The position numbers were made by a program, and so were the translations under genes. Under the pieces are notes generated by a model. That model searched no databases. It was not told the origin of the DNA and was given only the letters and a program-made list of their open reading frames with translations. Shown here one piece after another: positions 9,504 through 19,467 of a stretch of DNA of 64,000 bases (position 1 is its first letter; each line of letters begins with the position of its first letter). Source of the DNA: Ktedonobacter racemifer DSM 44963 (lineage in GTDB: Bacteria > Chloroflexota > Ktedonobacteria > Ktedonobacterales > Ktedonobacteraceae); NCBI RefSeq assembly GCF_000178855.1, contig NZ_ADVG01000001.1:2827481-2891480 (forward strand), written 5' to 3'.

Positions 9504-11507
9504 TTATACAACCGTATCCTCGCGTCGCGCCACCACCGTCTGCGCGAAGTCTACGAAGTAGGTCAGCGCCTGGGGGTTACTCAGGGCATCCACGCTGGCG
9601 GCCTTCTCAACAGGGATACCCATAAAGAGCTTCTTGATCGGTACCTCAAGCTTTTTCCCGCTCAGAGTGCGCGGCACCTCGGGAATCTGCTGAATCTCAT
9701 CGGGTACGTGATGGGGCGAGACAGCTGAGCGAAGCTGCGTTTTAATCCTCGCCTTCAGGCTCTCGTCCAGTTCAACGCCCTCGCGCAAGACCACAAAGAG
9801 AGGCATGTAATAGTGTCCACCCGGCATCTCCACGCCGATAATCAGGCTATCAAGCACCTCTGGGAGGCTCTCAACCACGCGATAGATCTCGCTGCTGCCC
9901 ATCCGAATACCCTGCCGGTTGATGGTGGAGTCGGAACGGCCATAAATAATGGCGCCACCCGAGGGCGTAATTTTGATCCAGTCACCGTGGCGCCAGACGT
10001 CAGGATAAAGCGAGAAGTAGCTCTCGCGATACCGCTCATAGTTGGGATCGTTCCAGAAGTAGAGTGGCATGGAGGGCAGCGGATTCGTAATCACAAGCTC
10101 GCCAACCTCGTCAATCAGTGCATTTCCAGCTTCATCAAAGGCTTCAATCTTCGCGCCGAGCATACGACACTGAAGCTCACCCGCATACACGGGGAGCAGG
10201 GGCGAGCAGCCCACAAAGGCGGAACACACATCCGTGCCACCACTAACTGAGGCCAGCCAGAGGTCGGACTTGACATGCTCATAGATCCAGCGGAACCCCT
10301 CGGGCGTCAGCGGCGAACCCGTCGAACCTACAGTTCGCAGATGACGCAAATCATAGGTCTGACCTGGCTCGATACCACTCTTCATACAGCTTGAAATATA
10401 GGCCGCACTGGTGCCAAAGGTTGTCATCTGTGTATCTGCGGCAAACTGCCACAATGTTTCCATGTCCGGGTAAGCCGGGCTACCATCGTAGAGTAAGACC
10501 GTTGCCCCTACCAGCAGACCACCGAGCAGCAGATTCCACATCATCCAGCCCGTGGTTGAAAACCAGAATAAGCGATCGCCTGGCTTTATATCCTTATCCA
10601 GCGTCAGGCACTTCAGGTGTTCCAGGAGAATACCACCATGGCCATGAACAATGGGCTTAGGCAGGCCAGTGGTTCCCGAAGAATAGAGAATCCACAGCGG
10701 ATGATCAAAGGGAACTTGCTCAAATCGCAAGGGAGCAGGCTTCGCGGCCAGTTCCTGCCAGGAGAGGGTATTTGACAGCGCCGCAGGTTGGGTTCCCTGC
10801 TCGCCAAAGAGGTAGGAATAGAGCACAGTATGCTCTACGCTCGGCAGCGACTCTTGCAGTTCCGCGACAATGGAGCGGCGATCAAAACGCTTGCCACCAT
10901 ATTGATATCCATCGATGGCAAATAAGACCTTTGGCTCAATCTGCTTAAAGCGGTCGATGACACTATTGGTGCCAAAATCGGGCGAGCAGCTTGACCAGAC
11001 GGCGCCTATGCTGGCACATGCCAGAAAGGCCATCGCCGTTTCGGGGATATTAGGCATATAGCCCACGACACGGTCGCCAGGTTTTACGCCTAGATCCCTC
11101 AAGGCCTGGGCGATGGCGCCAACCTTTTGCGCCAGTTCCGCCCATGAGACACTAACGAGTTCGTGCCGTTCAGAGCGAAAAAGGAGGGCTGGGTGTGCCT
11201 CGGTGGCGTTGCGGAAGGCATGTTCCGCATAATTGAGACGCGCACCGGGAAACCATTGCGCCCCTGGCATCACACGTTGGTGCAAGATAGTTGTATAGGG
11301 GGTCGATGCCTGAAGTGAAAAATATTCCCAGAGAGAACCCCAAAAGGCTTCAATCTCATTCGCGGACCATTCCCAGAGCGCTTCGCGCGTCTGAAAATGC
11401 AGCCCCTTCTTCTCCTGCAACCAGCGCATATACTGGGTGACGTTGGCCTGTTGCTTCACTGCTTCCGAGGGTTCCCAGAGAGGTTGGCTTTCAAATACGC
11501 TTTCCAT
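9504..11507 (-). CDS. aacS: Acetoacetyl-CoA synthetase
   Basis: This cytosolic acyl-adenylate-forming enzyme activates acetoacetate with ATP and CoA. The ACS-type N-terminal domain is seen in ESQPLWEPSEAVKQQANVTQ and in AEHAF. The AMP-binding P-loop is YSSGTTGLPKPIVHGHGG. The acetoacetate-specific family features are FWFSTTGWMMWN and the region around YGRSDSTINRQGIRMG. The C-terminal catalytic lysine lies in PRTLSGKKLEVPIKK. With ATG 11507 the protein is 667 residues, matching the family. The frame extends 20 codons upstream to a GTG, and ATGs at codons 8-9 of that longer frame are alternatives; no ribosome site clearly decides. It stands alone, ending at a long hairpin, and could feed acetoacetate from ketone bodies or polyhydroxybutyrate into acetoacetyl-CoA. 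Confidence 0.9.
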   Translation of the reverse strand: MESVFESQPLWEPSEAVKQQANVTQYMRWLQEKKGLHFQTREALWEWSANEIEAFWGSLWEYFSLQASTPYTTILHQRVMPGAQWFPGARLNYAEHAFRNATEAHPALLFRSERHELVSVSWAELAQKVGAIAQALRDLGVKPGDRVVGYMPNIPETAMAFLACASIGAVWSSCSPDFGTNSVIDRFKQIEPKVLFAIDGYQYGGKRFDRRSIVAELQESLPSVEHTVLYSYLFGEQGTQPAALSNTLSWQELAAKPAPLRFEQVPFDHPLWILYSSGTTGLPKPIVHGHGGILLEHLKCLTLDKDIKPGDRLFWFSTTGWMMWNLLLGGLLVGATVLLYDGSPAYPDMETLWQFAADTQMTTFGTSAAYISSCMKSGIEPGQTYDLRHLRTVGSTGSPLTPEGFRWIYEHVKSDLWLASVSGGTDVCSAFVGCSPLLPVYAGELQCRMLGAKIEAFDEAGNALIDEVGELVITNPLPSMPLYFWNDPNYERYRESYFSLYPDVWRHGDWIKITPSGGAIIYGRSDSTINRQGIRMGSSEIYRVVESLPEVLDSLIIGVEMPGGHYYMPLFVVLREGVELDESLKARIKTQLRSAVSPHHVPDEIQQIPEVPRTLSGKKLEVPIKKLFMGIPVEKAASVDALSNPQALTYFVDFAQTVVARREDTVV

Positions 11508-11690
11508 ACACTCGCTCACTGCCTTTCCCTTGCTCGCTTGCATCATTGCTAAGCGATCAGCTACCACGATGTCTCTAGCTCACGCGTAGCAGCAAATCCA
11601 CTGACTGAACGCGTAGAATTGATCTCAGCATCATTATAACATGCACCTCTGGTACCGCAGGGGAAGTACCTTCGCGCCTGCGGCACTCAG

Positions 11691-11754
11691 GGTAAGTGTG
11701 TATGGGTGCATGGCACGGGCGTTCGCCCGTGCCATGCACCCATACACACTTACC
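11691..11754. terminator. Long inverted repeat, 30-bp perfect stem
   Basis: Arms 11691-11720 and 11725-11754 pair perfectly around GTTC. It is 23 nt downstream of the SRPBCC gene on the minus strand. On its far side, at 11671-11690, lies TTCGCGCCTGCGGCACTCAG, a motif repeated near three other hairpins. No U-tract follows. Confidence 0.72.
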
Positions 11755-11777
11755 AAGGCGAGCTTGCGAGACAATGC

Positions 11778-12206
11778 TCAGGCTTTTTCTAAGTTCTTTT
11801 TGAGCTTGTGAACCTGGGCATTGATCTGCTTATCAAGCATGGTGGAGACCAGGCCGCGCGCGAATTTCAGCATTCCTCCTGGTTCGCCCACGCCCATCAT
11901 GGTAACCCGCGTACCGCTCTCGATTGGTTCGAAGATGATCGTCGTCTCTAGATTCACGGGTCCGGTCAGGCTTTTAAAGCCAAACAGCCTGGGCACCTCG
12001 TAGTGCGTTACCTCTGTGGTAAACTCCATACGCTGATTTAGGAACTCGCCCGCCTGGAGAAAGCGTGCCCCGACGCCCATGGGAACATCATTAACCGGGC
12101 GAATTTCGCGTGCAGGTGTCCATTCCGTGACCTTGCACATATCCGTCACGTAGGTAAATACCTCCTCGACCGGACGGTTGATCAGAACGGTCTTCACTAC
12201 TCGCAC
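11778..12206 (-). CDS. SRPBCC (START-like) family protein
   Basis: This 142-residue soluble protein belongs to the SRPBCC superfamily (polyketide cyclase/dehydrase-like), which forms a hydrophobic ligand pocket. Typical features are the N-terminal VKTVLINRPVEEVFTYVTD strand-helix, the middle RFLQAGEFLNQRMEF strands and a long C-terminal helix ending KLKKNLEKA. The start is GTG with GGAGGAG seven bases upstream. No partner gene is adjacent, and the ligand is unknown. A second SRPBCC gene lies at 32928, but that one has a C-terminal membrane anchor. Confidence 0.82.
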   Translation of the reverse strand: MRVVKTVLINRPVEEVFTYVTDMCKVTEWTPAREIRPVNDVPMGVGARFLQAGEFLNQRMEFTTEVTHYEVPRLFGFKSLTGPVNLETTIIFEPIESGTRVTMMGVGEPGGMLKFARGLVSTMLDKQINAQVHKLKKNLEKA

Positions 12207-12683
12207 AGCGTCTCCTCCTGCTTCTCTTGCGCTATCCAGTTTTGCTTGTCACGTGCCAGAGTCCTGCACAAAATTATACTACCTGTATCCACATGCCTCA
12301 TATTCTCCAGCTATGCTCCCCGTTCCGCGCCAATCCGCCCGTTTTTATTGCAACCAGAGACACATCCCCAGGGATATGTATGCACCGCGACCTCTTTCCG
12401 CGTACTAATACTATACAGAATCCAAAAGAGGTATTTTCTATGAAACGAGATATATTTATCAAAAGCAGCGAGCTAACACATATACACGTTATGAGCTTGA
12501 CTCCTCGCGCCTGCGTGTGCCTCTGATAGAACTGAGCTATTTCATGGTATACTTGGCTATATCAAAGTCCTCTAATGCGGTCAAACGTAGTCGTGTGGCG
12601 TAGGCGAAAGTACCAGGGCTACCTGGTACACAGGTCCCTTCCAGCTTGCAACCCATAAGTGGGTATGCTTTAATGCCCTGAGT
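12207..12683. other. Intergenic region with no recognisable gene
   Basis: Divergent gap between the SRPBCC and SirB1-like genes. It contains a small perfect hairpin, GTACCAGG-GCTA-CCTGGTAC (about 12608-12627). Short open frames here show neither family resemblance nor ribosome sites. Confidence 0.5.
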
Positions 12684-13583
12684 ATGGCAGAGAGATTTTC
12701 GCGGGAAAGCCCACAACAACGCATCTATACTGCGTTCGCATCGCTTCTCGCCCAGGAAGATGCCGCCATAGACCTGGTGGAAGCGGCCCTTCTCATTGCG
12801 AAGCTGGTGTATCCAGAAGTAGATATTGCATGCTATCAATCACAGCTCGACGCCCTCGCGCGGCGGGTCCGGGGAATCCTTGGCCTTTCTCCAACCCTCC
12901 CTTTAAATGCCATGCCCACCTCACCCGAACGCAAGCCACATGAGTTTCTCCAGGCTCTCAATCAGGTCATCTTTGCAGAGGAGGGCTTCTGCGGCAACTC
13001 CGGCGACTATAATAATCCCGACAATAGCTATCTCAATAAAGTCCTGGATAACCGCGCCGGAATCCCCCTTACGCTCTCACTTGTCTATATTGAAGTCGCG
13101 CGCCGCGCTGGTCTCTCCATCGAGGGCATTGGCCTGCCCTATCACTTTATCTCACGCTGCCAGTATGGCGAAGAAACCTACTACATCGATGCCTTCCACC
13201 AGGGACGCCTGCTTAGTGAGCAGGAGTGTATAGAGCTGGTGCGCCGGATCGCCCATCGCCCACTCAAGTTACATCATCACTGGTTTGAGCCTGTCCTGCG
13301 TAAGCAAATGCTGGGGCGCATGCTCAATAACCTCAAACGCATCTACCTGGAGCGCGATGCCTACGAGCCAGCTCTGGCGATCTATGAGCTCATGGTCTTG
13401 CTCCATCCTCAATCCGCCATTCATCGCCGCGAGCGCGGCCTGCTTCACCTGCAACTTAAGCACTATGGCCGCGCCCTGCATGACCTGATGGCCTATCGCG
13501 AACTGGCTCCGGAGGCAAAAGACCGCTATGAGGTCCTCAACTATATCAAGATGATACGCCAGGCCATCGCGATGATGAACTAG
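12684..13583 (+). CDS. SirB1-like transglutaminase-fold protein with TPR tail
   Basis: The 299-residue protein matches the SirB1/DUF1488-associated transglutaminase-like family. It has FAEEGFCGNSGDYNNPDNSY, then LDNRAGIPLTLSLVYIEVAR, GLPYHFISR and YIDAFHQGRLLS. The family's usual Cys-His pair is not complete in the expected places, so activity is doubtful. The last 100 residues form TPR-like helix pairs (LNNLKRIYLERDAYEPALAI, GRALHDLMAYREL). The ATG has only a weak purine tract upstream. The stop codon shares the bases CTAG with the stop of the convergent MutS-like gene. Members of this family are of uncertain function. Confidence 0.78.
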   Translation: MAERFSRESPQQRIYTAFASLLAQEDAAIDLVEAALLIAKLVYPEVDIACYQSQLDALARRVRGILGLSPTLPLNAMPTSPERKPHEFLQALNQVIFAEEGFCGNSGDYNNPDNSYLNKVLDNRAGIPLTLSLVYIEVARRAGLSIEGIGLPYHFISRCQYGEETYYIDAFHQGRLLSEQECIELVRRIAHRPLKLHHHWFEPVLRKQMLGRMLNNLKRIYLERDAYEPALAIYELMVLLHPQSAIHRRERGLLHLQLKHYGRALHDLMAYRELAPEAKDRYEVLNYIKMIRQAIAMMN

Positions 13584-15442
13584 CGCACGTCGACCTCCTC
13601 CACGGGAAGCCCCTCCATCTGCATAATCTTGAGCGCGTTGGTCGTAGGACAGGGGCCGGTGCGTAGCTTATAATCAAAGACCATCTGCCCCTCAACCACC
13701 TCCTCGCGGAAGTGATAGTTCTTCAGGTCGTGGACCGCCTCCTCCAGGTGGACCAGTTCCAGGTCATGGGTAGAGATCGCACCTAAGCAGTCATGACCCA
13801 CAATGGCACGCACAAACGCCCGGCTACCGCTGAGGCGCTCCCGGTTATTGGTGCCCTTAAAGATCTCGTCGATCAAGAAGAAGAGAGGATAGGGAGAAGA
13901 CTGCTCCAGCGCATCTAGCAACTGACGCAGGCGCCTGACTTCAGCGTAGAAGTAGGAGTAGCCATCCGTCACCGAGTCGTTGACGCGGATGCAGGTAAAG
14001 AGACGAAACAGGCGCGTTGTCAGCGCGCTGGCACAGACAGGTCCCCCCGCATAAGCCAGGCAGAGATTGACGCCCAGTGTGCGCAAAAAGGTGCTCTTGC
14101 CCGCCATATTGGAGCCTGTCAGAATATCCACTTCGCCCAGCCTATGAAAAGCGAAATCATTGGTCACACGAACACGATCCTGGATAAGCGGATGCCCAAG
14201 GGAGTGCGCGCTAAAGAGCGTTGCCTTCTCCTGTGTAAGCTGATCATTCGCCAGCACTTCGGGCAGGATATACTCTGGATTGAGGTAGGCAAAGGTCGCG
14301 AGCGCGTTTAAAGCCTCCAGATCAAACCAGGTATCCAGCCAGCCAGGAAGGAATTTGACGATCTGCTCTTTGTACTGGCCCAGGCGATAGGCGCAGTATG
14401 CATCCCATGGCAAAAAGAGATTCACCAGCAGCCAGAGCAGCCCATTAGCCTTCAAACCCGCCGCAGAGGAGATGCGACCAATGCCGCGTAGCACGCGTGA
14501 GGGTCGATTCTCGCCCTGCTGCTGAAAGGCCGCGCATAAACGCGCCAAATGCTGGTTGTGCCCATAGGAGTAGTTCTCCAGGAAGCCAAAGACCGACCCT
14601 AGCGCCCCAAAGTTGTCGCTCATGTAGCCCGCATCTTCGAAGATATTGCCCCTGATCTTCTGCGTGAGCGCGAGGAAAAAGATCCCACCAAAGAAGGTCA
14701 GCACCCAGAGGGCAGGCGTACTAGTGACCACGCTCGCCACCAGGTCTATAAGCGTAAAGGCATTCAAAACGAGCGAGGCCCATAGCAGAGGGCGCACGCC
14801 TTTAGAGGGCGGATTACGCTTTAGCCAGTCGACAAGCTCCTGCCCCTGCACCTGGCCGGTCTTACCTTTTGTCGCGATCAGCGAAAAGAGCACCAGCTTA
14901 TCACGGAAACGGCTCAACGGACGCAGTTCCTCAACCAGCGCCTGGCGTGTCCGTATACACTCCAGATCCGGCTCTGTTGCCAGAAGCCACGAGCGCAGGC
15001 GCTCGCTCCCCTCGCGGGAGAAGGACATGTCCAGCAGGCGATGCAGCGAGTATTTCCCTGTCACATCCAGGTCAAACTCAAAGGGATGATCCTCCTGCCC
15101 GCTTGCGGGAGCGGGAGCCGGTATATGCTCCCAGTCCAGTCTAGCGCGCGCCAGATGCGTCGATTTGATCAAGAGCCAGGCCTTGTGGCGCGCCAGGCTT
15201 CTATCGACCTGGCTATGGTAATAAGCGGCAACGCCAAAGGCCAGCAGGCTGAGCACCCCCAGGATAATCCCCAGCCACCAGAGCAAAAAGCCTACCACCA
15301 GGCTAACAGCCAGGCCTCCAAAGAAAATAAACAGCCGTATCCACGAGTAGCGATTGCTACGCGCGTCTAATTGTTCTATATGACGCTGTACCCGCTGAAG
15401 CTGCCGCTCCAATAGGTGTACACGCTCCTCTTTCTTCTCCAC
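13580..15442 (-). CDS. Membrane-anchored MutS-like ATPase
   Basis: A 620-residue protein with the MutS ATPase domain but without MutS mismatch-binding domains. The N-terminus has a short coiled coil (ERVHLLERQLQRVQRHIEQL) and then two adjacent membrane segments near residues 40-85; further hydrophobic stretches occur near 230-270 and around LLWLLVNLFLP. The C-terminal MutS V domain is complete: Walker A TGSNMAGKSTFLRTLG, the MutS loop VNDSVTDGYSYFYAEVRRL, Walker B FFLIDEIFKGTNNRER and the ISTHDLEL switch. The GTG start at 15442 has AAGGA eight bases upstream. This membrane MutS-like family is widespread but poorly characterised; a role in mismatch repair is unlikely because the DNA-binding modules are missing. 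Confidence 0.85.
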   Translation of the reverse strand: MEKKEERVHLLERQLQRVQRHIEQLDARSNRYSWIRLFIFFGGLAVSLVVGFLLWWLGIILGVLSLLAFGVAAYYHSQVDRSLARHKAWLLIKSTHLARARLDWEHIPAPAPASGQEDHPFEFDLDVTGKYSLHRLLDMSFSREGSERLRSWLLATEPDLECIRTRQALVEELRPLSRFRDKLVLFSLIATKGKTGQVQGQELVDWLKRNPPSKGVRPLLWASLVLNAFTLIDLVASVVTSTPALWVLTFFGGIFFLALTQKIRGNIFEDAGYMSDNFGALGSVFGFLENYSYGHNQHLARLCAAFQQQGENRPSRVLRGIGRISSAAGLKANGLLWLLVNLFLPWDAYCAYRLGQYKEQIVKFLPGWLDTWFDLEALNALATFAYLNPEYILPEVLANDQLTQEKATLFSAHSLGHPLIQDRVRVTNDFAFHRLGEVDILTGSNMAGKSTFLRTLGVNLCLAYAGGPVCASALTTRLFRLFTCIRVNDSVTDGYSYFYAEVRRLRQLLDALEQSSPYPLFFLIDEIFKGTNNRERLSGSRAFVRAIVGHDCLGAISTHDLELVHLEEAVHDLKNYHFREEVVEGQMVFDYKLRTGPCPTTNALKIMQMEGLPVEEVDVR

Positions 15443-15690
15443 GCGTTCGATCCTTAGAAAATGAGTACACAAACGTACGCTTTATAGGGCAGTCTAGCAC
15501 TCCTGTACCTCAGGCACAAGCCGTCAGGCACGGCTCATACGTTAGACGCTATACCACTTGTACTGTCGCCTTCGTATATGATAAGAATAGAGTGCAACAG
15601 TATAGTGATCCATAAAAAACGCCGTTGGTAACGATGTGCCCCATAGTGGGTGGATCGTTCCAACATCAACCTCCTATGGAGAACCGATTC

Positions 15691-16365
15691 ATGCACAGCA
15701 TACAACAGGAAGAGACCCTGCACGATACCGCAACCAATGCAGTCCGCCTGCGCTATCTACTTCACCTTCCCGATAGCTACGAGATGTTAGCGGGGACGCG
15801 CTGGCCGCTCGTGCTCTTTTTGCATGGGGTGGGTGAGCGCGGGGACAATCTGGACCTGCTCAAAAAGTATGGTCCGCCCAGGCAGGTTGAAGAAGGAGAA
15901 CGCTTCCCTTTCATTCTGATCTCGCCTCAATGTCCAGACAACACCTCCTGGTCCGCGAAACAGGAAGACTTGATCGCCCTGCTGGATGAGGTAACCCAGA
16001 CCTACTCGGTCGATACCAATCGCGTCTACGCGACGGGCGTCAGCATGGGAGGGTATGGTACCTGGGAGTTGGTGGCGGCCTACCCCGAGCACTTCGCAGC
16101 TGCCATCCCTATCTGTGGCGGAGGTGATCCAACTACGGTGGCCAACATGCGCGATGTACCAGTCTGGGCCTTCCATGGCGCCAAAGATACGGTCATCCCT
16201 CTCAGGGCGAGTCAAACCATGATTGACGCGCTTGAGCAAGCAGGCGGAAAAGTCAAGTTGACTATCTATCCCGAGGCTGGACATGATAGCTGGACGCCGG
16301 CCTATGCTGATCCACAACTCTATTCCTGGCTTCTTGAGCACAGCAAAGTAGCTGAAACGCGCTAA
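15691..16365 (+). CDS. Alpha/beta-hydrolase (phospholipase/carboxylesterase-like)
   Basis: This 224-residue hydrolase resembles predicted peptidase/esterases of the LpqC-dienelactone hydrolase group. The oxyanion region [14 protein letters not shown] comes first. The nucleophile elbow is [14 protein letters not shown], the acid is in [10 protein letters not shown] and the histidine in PEAGHDSW, so the triad is complete. No signal peptide is seen. ATG 15691 has GGAGA nine bases upstream; earlier in-frame ATGs at 15676 and 15631 lack a ribosome site. The SDR gene begins 35 nt downstream, so the two are probably one transcript. Substrate unknown. Confidence 0.83.
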   Translation: MHSIQQEETLHDTATNAVRLRYLLHLPDSYEMLAGTRWPLVLFLHGVGERGDNLDLLKKYGPPRQVEEGERFPFILISPQCPDNTSWSAKQEDLIALLDEVTQTYSVDTNRVYATGVSMGGYGTWELVAAYPEHFAAAIPICGGGDPTTVANMRDVPVWAFHGAKDTVIPLRASQTMIDALEQAGGKVKLTIYPEAGHDSWTPAYADPQLYSWLLEHSKVAETR

Positions 16366-16400
16366 ATTTTTTATTATCCAAGGAAGGAAAGGGAGCAACC

Positions 16401-17177
16401 ATGCAGATTGCCAACAAAGGAGTTATCGTCACTGGCGGAGCCTCGGGTCTGGGGGCCGCCTGCGTGCGCCTGCTCGCAGGCGAGGGCGCTAAAGTGACGA
16501 TCCTCGACTTCAACGCCGAAACCGGCCGGGCTCTAGCGAGCGAGCTAGGGAGCACGGTCATATTTAGCCAAACCGATGTCACCAATGAAGAGCAGGTACA
16601 GACCGCGATTCAGGCCGCGCAGGCTCACAGTGGCGAGATCAATATCGCCATCAACTGCGCGGGCATCGGCATCGCTGAAAAGGTCCTGAGCAAACGCGGC
16701 ATTCACTCGCTCGCCAACTTCAGCAAGGTCATCTCCGTCAACCTTATCGGCACCTTTAACGTCATCCGCCTGGCGGCGGCGGCCATGAGCGAGAATCAGC
16801 CCGTGGGAGACGACGGTGAGCGCGGAGTGATTATCAATACCGCCTCGGTCGCGGCCTTCGAGGGTCAAATTGGCCAGGCCGCCTACTCGGCCTCCAAAGG
16901 CGGAATCGTGGGCATGACTCTGCCCATTGCGCGCGAACTGTCCAGCCTGGGCATTCGCGTCATGACCATCGCTCCCGGCATCTTTGACACCCCACTCATG
17001 GCGGGTCTTCCCGAAGCTGCCCGCATCTCGCTTGGCCAGCAGGTTCCCTTCCCCTCGCGCCTGGGCCGCCCCGACGAGTACGCCGCCCTCGCCAAACATA
17101 TCATCGAGAACACCATGCTCAATGGCGAGGTCATTCGCCTGGACGGTGCGATCCGTCTGGATTGGAATCGCCGTTAA
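16401..17177 (+). CDS. Short-chain dehydrogenase, 3-hydroxyacyl-CoA dehydrogenase type-2-like
   Basis: A classical SDR of 258 residues. The NAD-binding loop is GGASGLGAA, with aspartate in ILDFNAET favouring NAD(H). The structural motif is NCAGIG, the catalytic serine is in [11 protein letters not shown] and the YxxxK pair is YSASKGG. The overall pattern, with AEKVLSKRG in the substrate loop and the end [11 protein letters not shown], matches the HSD17B10/3-hydroxyacyl-CoA dehydrogenase type 2 group that oxidises short 3-hydroxyacyl-CoA. AAGGAAAGG precedes the ATG. The last 47 bases overlap the antisense end of the serine recombinase gene, so a mobile element abuts its 3' end; the product end still looks normal. 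Confidence 0.88.
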   Translation: MQIANKGVIVTGGASGLGAACVRLLAGEGAKVTILDFNAETGRALASELGSTVIFSQTDVTNEEQVQTAIQAAQAHSGEINIAINCAGIGIAEKVLSKRGIHSLANFSKVISVNLIGTFNVIRLAAAAMSENQPVGDDGERGVIINTASVAAFEGQIGQAAYSASKGGIVGMTLPIARELSSLGIRVMTIAPGIFDTPLMAGLPEAARISLGQQVPFPSRLGRPDEYAALAKHIIENTMLNGEVIRLDGAIRLDWNRR

Positions 17178-19302
17178 AGTAACCCTCGTCGATGTCAAGG
17201 TAACTGATTTCATCGAGCGGGAGCCACCAGTGAGCGGAAAGCTCGCCCCTCAGCGTGCTTTTCGCAAGCTCGTTGGCAATTTCCTGCATACGCTCTTTCT
17301 GTTCAGGTTCATCTACCAGGTTTGCCACCGATTCCAGATCCTGCCAGCTCATGGTTCGGTGGTAAACATTCACATGCGCCCTGCCCTGGCGGGGAATGGC
17401 GCGGCGGATGCCATGCTCTATAGCCCTGTCGCATATTCTGTACCATGAAAAGCGCGGGAAGGCGCTCATTAGCTCTGTTTGCGAGGCGACGGGATAAAGG
17501 GAAAACAACAAAGCATCCTCTTCGGGAGTCCACGCATCGTTCGTATTCGGCATGGTTCCCCGCCAGATTAAGGCGACATCGGGGTGTAGAGCTATTCCGG
17601 CCTCCCATTCGATGTGCAAAAGAAGGAGATGGCTGGATACAATATTCAGCTTTATTTCCCTGATGACTTTGCGTATCATCTTTTTTTGCTGTTCGGTGTC
17701 TAATTTCTTGTATTCCACGGGGAGGTGTGAAAGCACATAATAAAAATTAGGAATGACGCGCTCAGGATCTTCTTTTTCGCTCTGCGTTTTTTGTTTCTTC
17801 AGCAGGTTTTCAAGGGAGAATTCAGCCTCAGCCAGTTGCGTGATATACCGCCCCTCCGTTTGTTTGCTCAGAGGCCGCGCCGGATTGGTGAGCAGGTTAT
17901 CCAGATGCTTTATCTGAGCCTCTGCTTTTTCTATCTGCGTTTTGAGCAACTGCGACTCGCCGACCAGATCCGTTTTCTGGCTTTCCCAGAAAGATTTTAT
18001 CCGGTTGCTTATTTCGCTGTCATACAGCACCAGATCGCAAAGGCGATTTAAGACAATATCATCCAGTTCCTTACAAGGAATAGACCAGGCGGCTTTTGTC
18101 TGAAGAATGCCGATACGATTACTTCCATACATTTCCGCGCCCTGATAGCAGGCATAACGGCTTTTCACAGTTTTATTGATACTATTATCAATGGAGAAGC
18201 TTACCGCGCCATCATCGCTTTTAAGAAAGCCATGCAGCACTGCGTCAGATTCCCATTGTTTGGTGTGCTTTCTGGAACGCCTGCTGTCTTTCCACCGATC
18301 AAAGGGGTTCCCGTCTGGGTAATGGCCGGTAATGGCGGCATAGGAAGGCGCGAGCAAATCCATAGGTACTGCCGCCTCGAATACGCCCGCCAGCAGGATT
18401 TCATTGCCTAATTCGTCTTTTCCGATTTTGGCGTATCCGGCCAGCGTTAAATTGCTCAGGTAATGCTTTATGGAATCCAGGCTCGTGAATGTATATCCCT
18501 CTTTCGCTTTCGTCATAATGGTGGGGAAATTATACTTTTGCAGGTCTTCAGCCGAGGGGTAAGGAAACAGGCATGGGCGGCTTTCGATATAGCGCGCTAT
18601 GTATGCAAGTGAAAAATCGTTATCAATAAACTGCCTGAAAATTTCAATCGAAGTATCCAGCCACGGGCGGTAAATGATAGGACGCTGCTCGTCTTTCCAT
18701 GCAGCCCGGTCAATCGCATAAGGTGCGGGCAGATGGCCGCCGCCATAAAGCCCGCGCTGAACCTTCTGCTGGCGTGTTTCGTTCAGGTACAATATTTGCG
18801 TGGTGAGGTAGTTATAGGCATCCTGCATCTCCTTCTGGAATGCCTGCAAGTCTTTTGTTTTGGTAAAGTCATACACCGTGCGTCCCGGCACGATAAGCTT
18901 CAGCTTTTTCTTCTCGGCAAGCTCGGTGAACATACTCACATTGCGGAAGTGCTTATCCCTGAATAGACGATCCCCACGAGCTACTACAACACTTCCGATA
19001 ACGTCGTTGGCTATATCGAGATAAAGTTTGGAAAGTTTCGGACGCTCATCGTATCCCTTTGTACCACTGATGCCAGCACCTTCATCATACAGTACAATAT
19101 CATCTTCATCACCCCTTACCGCCATTGCGACATTTATCATCTTTTCCTGCCTCAGACGGCCTTCATAATGGTTCTTGCCAGACTTTTTTCTTGATTGCCG
19201 AATAAGCACTCCAGTTTTCCTGCTAAGATCAACGCTAATCCCGGTTAAGTCGTATTCTGTTTCCTGTGCGGATTGCAGAATCTTGATAGCCACTGACGTC
19301 AC
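17131..19302 (-). CDS. Large serine recombinase
   Basis: A 723-residue site-specific recombinase. The N-terminal resolvase-type catalytic domain starts near residue 28 with [12 protein letters not shown], which holds the catalytic-type serine, and includes [19 protein letters not shown] and [11 protein letters not shown]. The Recombinase domain follows ([12 protein letters not shown], with [20 protein letters not shown]). A zinc-ribbon-like region around [13 protein letters not shown] has reduced cysteines. A coiled coil near residues 470-530 is followed by an extra C-terminal part with [14 protein letters not shown] resembling a Myb-like helix. The GTG start has AAAGGA upstream. Its 3' end reads antisense into the SDR gene, as expected when such an element integrates at a gene end and the integrase lies beside the attachment site. 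Codon use is more AT-rich than its neighbours. Confidence 0.85.
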   Translation of the reverse strand: MTSVAIKILQSAQETEYDLTGISVDLSRKTGVLIRQSRKKSGKNHYEGRLRQEKMINVAMAVRGDEDDIVLYDEGAGISGTKGYDERPKLSKLYLDIANDVIGSVVVARGDRLFRDKHFRNVSMFTELAEKKKLKLIVPGRTVYDFTKTKDLQAFQKEMQDAYNYLTTQILYLNETRQQKVQRGLYGGGHLPAPYAIDRAAWKDEQRPIIYRPWLDTSIEIFRQFIDNDFSLAYIARYIESRPCLFPYPSAEDLQKYNFPTIMTKAKEGYTFTSLDSIKHYLSNLTLAGYAKIGKDELGNEILLAGVFEAAVPMDLLAPSYAAITGHYPDGNPFDRWKDSRRSRKHTKQWESDAVLHGFLKSDDGAVSFSIDNSINKTVKSRYACYQGAEMYGSNRIGILQTKAAWSIPCKELDDIVLNRLCDLVLYDSEISNRIKSFWESQKTDLVGESQLLKTQIEKAEAQIKHLDNLLTNPARPLSKQTEGRYITQLAEAEFSLENLLKKQKTQSEKEDPERVIPNFYYVLSHLPVEYKKLDTEQQKKMIRKVIREIKLNIVSSHLLLLHIEWEAGIALHPDVALIWRGTMPNTNDAWTPEEDALLFSLYPVASQTELMSAFPRFSWYRICDRAIEHGIRRAIPRQGRAHVNVYHRTMSWQDLESVANLVDEPEQKERMQEIANELAKSTLRGELSAHWWLPLDEISYLDIDEGYFNGDSNPDGSHRPGE

Positions 19303-19310
19303 CCAATCCT

Positions 19311-19393
19311 TTCACCCAAAACGCCGCAGGATGCCCCTGCCCTTTCAGGCATGGGGAGGAATGCGGCGTTCCTTTGTCGGTGGCTTGGGTGGA
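19311..19393. repeat. Left-end secondary structure of the TnpB element
   Basis: Nested inverted repeats: CACCCAA with TTGGGTG outside, then AACGCCGC with GCGGCGTT, then CCCCTGCC with GGCATGGGG. The position just before the tnpB promoter fits a subterminal hairpin of IS200/IS605-type elements. The exact element boundary is not visible; it begins within a few bases of the recombinase ribosome site. Confidence 0.5.
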
Positions 19394-19430
19394 ATACGCC
19401 GTAGACATGCTCTCATCTGCTCATGTATTG

Positions 19431-19460
19431 TTGACAGTCAGATGAAAACTATGGTATAAT
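19431..19460 (+). promoter_or_regulatory. Strong promoter of tnpB, probably giving a leaderless mRNA
   Basis: Consensus TTGACA, 18-nt spacer ending in TGG, and consensus TATAAT (extended -10). The tnpB ATG starts 8 nt after the -10 box, so transcription would begin at or next to the start codon and no ribosome site fits between. Confidence 0.75.
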
Positions 19461-19467
19461 TTAGCGT

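Noticed and set aside
16545..17213. 222-codon minus-strand frame
   Set aside because: Lies wholly antisense to the SDR gene with intact catalytic motifs; no family resemblance.
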